Source of the DNA: Pseudomonadota bacterium
Lineage (GTDB): Bacteria; Pseudomonadota; Gammaproteobacteria; Steroidobacterales; Steroidobacteraceae
Length of the DNA: 7,188 bases
Direction: 5' to 3'
Assembly: GCA_021779875.1 (NCBI GenBank)
Contig: JAJXZV010000266.1
Location: 1-7,188, forward strand
Shown here: positions 5,093 through 7,188 of the stretch, piece by piece
Layout: each line of letters starts with the position of its first letter
Numbering within the stretch: position 1 is the first letter of the stretch
Program-made: the position numbers and the translations under genes
Notes under the pieces: model-generated
What the model was told of the DNA's origin: nothing
The model's input: only the letters and a program-made list of their open reading frames with translations
Databases searched by the model: none

Positions 5093-6529
5093 ATGCGAAC
5101 TGCCTTGACCGCCGCGCTCGCCGCGGCCGCCTGTCTCGCCGCTGCCGCCTGTCTCGCCGGGGCGCCGCTCCCGGGCACGGCCCCGGCCGAGGAACCGGCC
5201 GCCGTTGGGAGCGAGATGGCGCGCGAGATGCTGGCTCAATTGGTGGCGATCAACTCGACGCACGCGCACGGCTCGACGGCCGCCGCGCAGTGGGCCGCGG
5301 ACCGGCTGCGGGCCGCCGGCTTCGAGGCGCGCGACCTCGTGCTGCTCGCGCCCGCCGCGCACCCCGAAGCGGGCAATCTGGTGGTGCGCCTGCACGGGCG
5401 GGGGCACGGCAAGCCGCTGCTGTATCTCGGCCACCTGGACGTGGTCGAGGCGCGGCGCGAGGATTGGAGCGTCGATCCGTTCGCGCTCACGGAGCGGGAC
5501 GGCTGGCTGTATGGCCGCGGCACCATCGACATGAAGGGCCAGGACGTGGCGCTGCTCGCGAGCTTGATCCGCCTGCATGCCGAGGGTTACGTGCCGGAGC
5601 GCGACATCGTCGTGGCCTTGACCGCCGACGAGGAGGCCGGCGGTGAGTCGAACGGCGTCCGCTGGCTGTTCGACGAGCACCCGGAGCTGGTCGAGGCCGG
5701 CCTCGTGATCAACCCCGACGGGGGCGAGGCGGGCATGAAGGATGGCCGCAAGCTGTACGTTGGGGTGCAGACCAGCGAGAAGGTGTTCCTCACCTTCGGC
5801 CTGGAAACGACCGACAAGGGCGGCCACAGCTCGCGTCCGACCCGCGCGAATCCGATCTACCGGCTGGCGCGCGGACTCGACCGGCTGGCGCGATTCGAGT
5901 TTCCGGTGCATCTGACCGACACCACCCGGCTCTACTTCTCGCAGCGCGCCCGTCTCGAGACCGGGCGCCGTCGCGCCGACATGCTCGCCATGGGCCGCAC
6001 GCCGCTCGACCCCCGCGCCGTGGCGCGGCTGTCGGCCGACGTGGAGACCGACATCCTGCTGCGCACCACCTGCGTGACCACGATAATCGAGGGCGGCCAC
6101 GCGGAGAACGCGCTGCCCCAACGGGCGCGGGCGACCCTGCAATGCCGGGTCGTGCCCGGCGAATCGGCGCAGCAGACCGCCGACACCGTGGCGCGCGTGC
6201 TCGCCGATCCGGGAATTCGCCTCTCGGTGATCACGCCCGCCGTCCCGAGTCCCGAGTCCCCGCCCTCGCCGGCGCTGATGGACACCGTGGCACGGGTGGC
6301 CCACTCGCTCTGGCCCGAGGTGATCGTGCTGCCGCAGATGTCCGCCGGCGCCGACGACAGCATCGTGCCCCGCGCGCGCGGCATCGCCGCCTACGGCATC
6401 GACGGAATGTTCGACGATCTGGACGACGGCCGCGCGCACGGGCGCGACGAACGCATCGGCGTGCGCGCCTTCGACCAGGAACTCGAATTCACTTATCGGC
6501 TGATGAAGGCGCTGGCCGGCGAGCCTTGA
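5093..6529 (+). CDS. Exported M20 family metallopeptidase
   Basis: A 478-residue zinc hydrolase of the M20/M25/M40 group, with an N-terminal Ala-rich export signal (about 1-24; R2 then a hydrophobic stretch), so it probably acts in the periplasm. Co-catalytic metal motifs are complete: GHLDVV (H114, D116), GRGTIDMKGQ (bridging D146), TADEEAGG (catalytic E180, ligand E181), INPDGG (D209, probable third-motif ligand) and RAHGRDERI (H449). The lid/dimerisation domain lies between, with DKGGHSSRP (H245) and GGHAENALPQRA (333-344). In M20 enzymes an Asp rather than Glu at the D209 position is usual for aminopeptidases and dipeptidases, so peptide or dipeptide cleavage is more likely than Glu-type carboxypeptidase or deacetylase action; this is an inference. 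Two Cys (14, 20) lie in the signal, but neither sits in a good lipobox. Start ATG is set by GGAGG 8 nt upstream. Second gene of a two-gene operon; its stop is 8 nt from a convergent gene. Confidence 0.92.
   Translation: MRTALTAALAAAACLAAAACLAGAPLPGTAPAEEPAAVGSEMAREMLAQLVAINSTHAHGSTAAAQWAADRLRAAGFEARDLVLLAPAAHPEAGNLVVRLHGRGHGKPLLYLGHLDVVEARREDWSVDPFALTERDGWLYGRGTIDMKGQDVALLASLIRLHAEGYVPERDIVVALTADEEAGGESNGVRWLFDEHPELVEAGLVINPDGGEAGMKDGRKLYVGVQTSEKVFLTFGLETTDKGGHSSRPTRANPIYRLARGLDRLARFEFPVHLTDTTRLYFSQRARLETGRRRADMLAMGRTPLDPRAVARLSADVETDILLRTTCVTTIIEGGHAENALPQRARATLQCRVVPGESAQQTADTVARVLADPGIRLSVITPAVPSPESPPSPALMDTVARVAHSLWPEVIVLPQMSAGADDSIVPRARGIAAYGIDGMFDDLDDGRAHGRDERIGVRAFDQELEFTYRLMKALAGEP
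5117..5158 (+). repeat. 18-nt tandem repeat inside the peptidase signal sequence
   Basis: Two adjacent copies of an 18-nt unit (5117-5134 and 5135-5152), differing at one base, followed by the first six bases of a third (5153-5158). The copies encode the repeated peptide LAAAAC in the hydrophobic core of the export signal. The unit is a multiple of three, so gain or loss keeps the frame. Confidence 0.85.
6242..6260 (+). repeat. 7-nt tandem repeat (GTCCCGA, 2.7 copies) in the peptidase gene
   Basis: GTCCCGA at 6242-6248 and 6249-6255, then GTCCC at 6256-6260. It encodes part of a Pro/Ser-rich loop (PAVPSPESPPSP, residues 382-393). The unit is not a multiple of three, so slippage by one copy would shift the frame before the last metal ligand, H449. 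Confidence 0.7.
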
Positions 6530-6537
6530 GCGGACGG

Positions 6538-7188
6538 CTATTGGACCACGTAGCCGCGGCCCTCGAGGCAGCTCACCTGCGCCCGGAAATAATCGTTGCG
6601 CCGCTGGCGCGCCTGCTCGGGCGTGACGCCGGCGGCGGCCGGGTCGAAGCCGCTCTGCCCGGCGGCCCAGCGCTCGCATTCGGCGCGATCCTGGGCCTGC
6701 TGCTCGGCCGAGCGCTCGTCCTTCGGATAGGCGAACAGCTGATCGCTCGGGGGCGCGCTCGGGGTGCCGGTGGAGTCGATGCCCTGCGGGGGCTCGACCA
6801 CCTCGTACTGCTGCTGCGTGTCGTCCCACGTGTAGTAGGTGTCGTTGGCGTAGTAATACGGCACGCCGTACCACCACACCGTCGTGAAATAAGGCGGCAG
6901 CAGCGGCACGTACACCCCGATCGGCGCCGTCCACACCACCCACGCGCCGCCCTGGCGCCGGTACCAGTTGCCGCCGAAATACCAGTAACGGCCGCCGTCG
7001 CGCGCACGCAGCTCGGGCCACGCCCCCGGGGGCAGCCGACCCACGCGGTAGCCGCGATCGTAGTAATACCGGTCGTGCCCGAACCGGCCGTCCAGATGCC
7101 GGTTGGCGCCGCCGCCCGGATGCTGGGCCAGCGCGGGCCAGCCGCCGGCGATCCCGAGCACCGCGAGCAGCGCGAGCAGCGCGAGGGT
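6538..7188 (-). CDS. Exported Tyr/Trp-rich protein, DUF6515-like (5' end missing)
   Basis: 216 residues are visible; the start lies beyond the right edge. A GTG at 7161 could be read as a start, but the frame continues to the edge with TLALLALLAVLGIAGG, the hydrophobic core of a signal peptide, ending in a type I cleavage site after ALA (residue 21 from the edge). The mature part has an Arg/Tyr/Gly stretch, then a core very rich in Tyr and Trp (about 55-120: RYWYFGGNWYRRQGGAWVVW and the following PLLPPYFTTVWWYGVPYYY), as in DUF6515 proteins. A Pro/Ser/Thr linker (about 130-148) leads to a polar helical tail with ERSAEQQAQDRAECERWAAG and GFDPAAAG, a tail seen in many proteobacterial envelope proteins. 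Two Cys (171, 207) in the tail could form a disulfide. Probably periplasmic or outer-envelope; no enzyme motif is seen and its role is not known. It is convergent with the peptidase gene. Confidence 0.75.
   Translation of the reverse strand, partial: TLALLALLAVLGIAGGWPALAQHPGGGANRHLDGRFGHDRYYYDRGYRVGRLPPGAWPELRARDGGRYWYFGGNWYRRQGGAWVVWTAPIGVYVPLLPPYFTTVWWYGVPYYYANDTYYTWDDTQQQYEVVEPPQGIDSTGTPSAPPSDQLFAYPKDERSAEQQAQDRAECERWAAGQSGFDPAAAGVTPEQARQRRNDYFRAQVSCLEGRGYVVQ
7162..7185 (-). repeat. 9-nt tandem repeat in the signal sequence of the Tyr/Trp-rich protein
   Basis: On the plus strand CGCGAGCAG occurs at 7162-7170 and 7171-7179, followed by CGCGAG at 7180-7185. Read on the minus strand it encodes the repeated Ala-Leu-Leu of the signal core. 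It is in frame and probably reflects simple codon repetition. Confidence 0.6.

Noticed and set aside
5093..5160. Lipoprotein signal for the M20 peptidase (Cys 14 or Cys 20)
   Set aside because: Both Cys are preceded by AAA, without the Leu or similar residue normally found at -3 of a lipobox, and they are part of a tandem repeat. Ordinary signal peptidase I export is more likely.
4160..7021. A 953-codon open frame on the minus strand, antisense to the dehydrogenase and peptidase genes
   Set aside because: It is antisense to two genes with complete catalytic motifs, its translation is Arg/Ala/Gly/His-rich with no recognisable domain, and it also overlaps the Tyr/Trp-rich gene in another frame. 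Such frames arise from GC-rich codon usage.
7159..7161. GTG at 7161 as the start of the Tyr/Trp-rich protein
   Set aside because: It would cut the hydrophobic signal core in half; the frame continues to the window edge with signal-like residues, so the real start is outside.
1..7188. CRISPR arrays, tRNA or rRNA genes, insertion sequences and attachment sites
   Set aside because: No regularly spaced repeats, no tRNA cloverleaf or rRNA stretches, no transposase or integrase motifs and no long inverted repeats were seen; nearly all of the window is covered by the seven genes.

Overview
The window is GC-rich DNA with long, densely packed genes, few and short intergenic gaps, and strongly GC-biased third codon positions. 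Gene content fits a free-living member of the Pseudomonadota, most likely a beta- or gammaproteobacterium: a cytosolic PAS hybrid kinase with a HDLRQP H-box, a bacterial beta-CASP nuclease, a 'host attachment' protein, a CAD2-type alcohol dehydrogenase and a Tyr/Trp-rich exported protein. Assignment to genus is not possible from sequence alone.

Layout. Positions 1-3976 carry four minus-strand genes read right to left: hybrid histidine kinase/response regulator (2396-3976), metallo-beta-lactamase/beta-CASP RNA exonuclease (996-2369), host-attachment/baeRF-like protein (490-939) and a flavodoxin-fold NAD(P)H oxidoreductase cut by the left edge (1-468). Gaps are 26, 56 and 21 nt, and no convincing terminator is seen between them, so they look like one operon. 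A 135-nt divergent intergenic region (3977-4111) contains the only AT-rich island of the window and separates this operon from a plus-strand pair: zinc alcohol dehydrogenase (4112-5089) and an exported M20 metallopeptidase (5093-6529), which are 3 nt apart with the ribosome binding site of the second inside the first. The pair converges, with only 8 nt between stop codons, on an exported Tyr/Trp-rich protein of the DUF6515 type (6538 to the right edge), whose start lies outside the window.

How it may work together. The left operon joins a soluble sensor kinase, an RNA-processing nuclease, a protein of a family related to release factors, and a redox enzyme. Together with the divergent alcohol dehydrogenase this resembles the stress or low-oxygen gene islands of beta- and gammaproteobacteria, in which such families recur. 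That link is inferred from family knowledge and is not shown by the sequence. I find no CRISPR array, tRNA, rRNA, insertion sequence or phage gene. The most interesting unit is the kinase-nuclease-baeRF operon.
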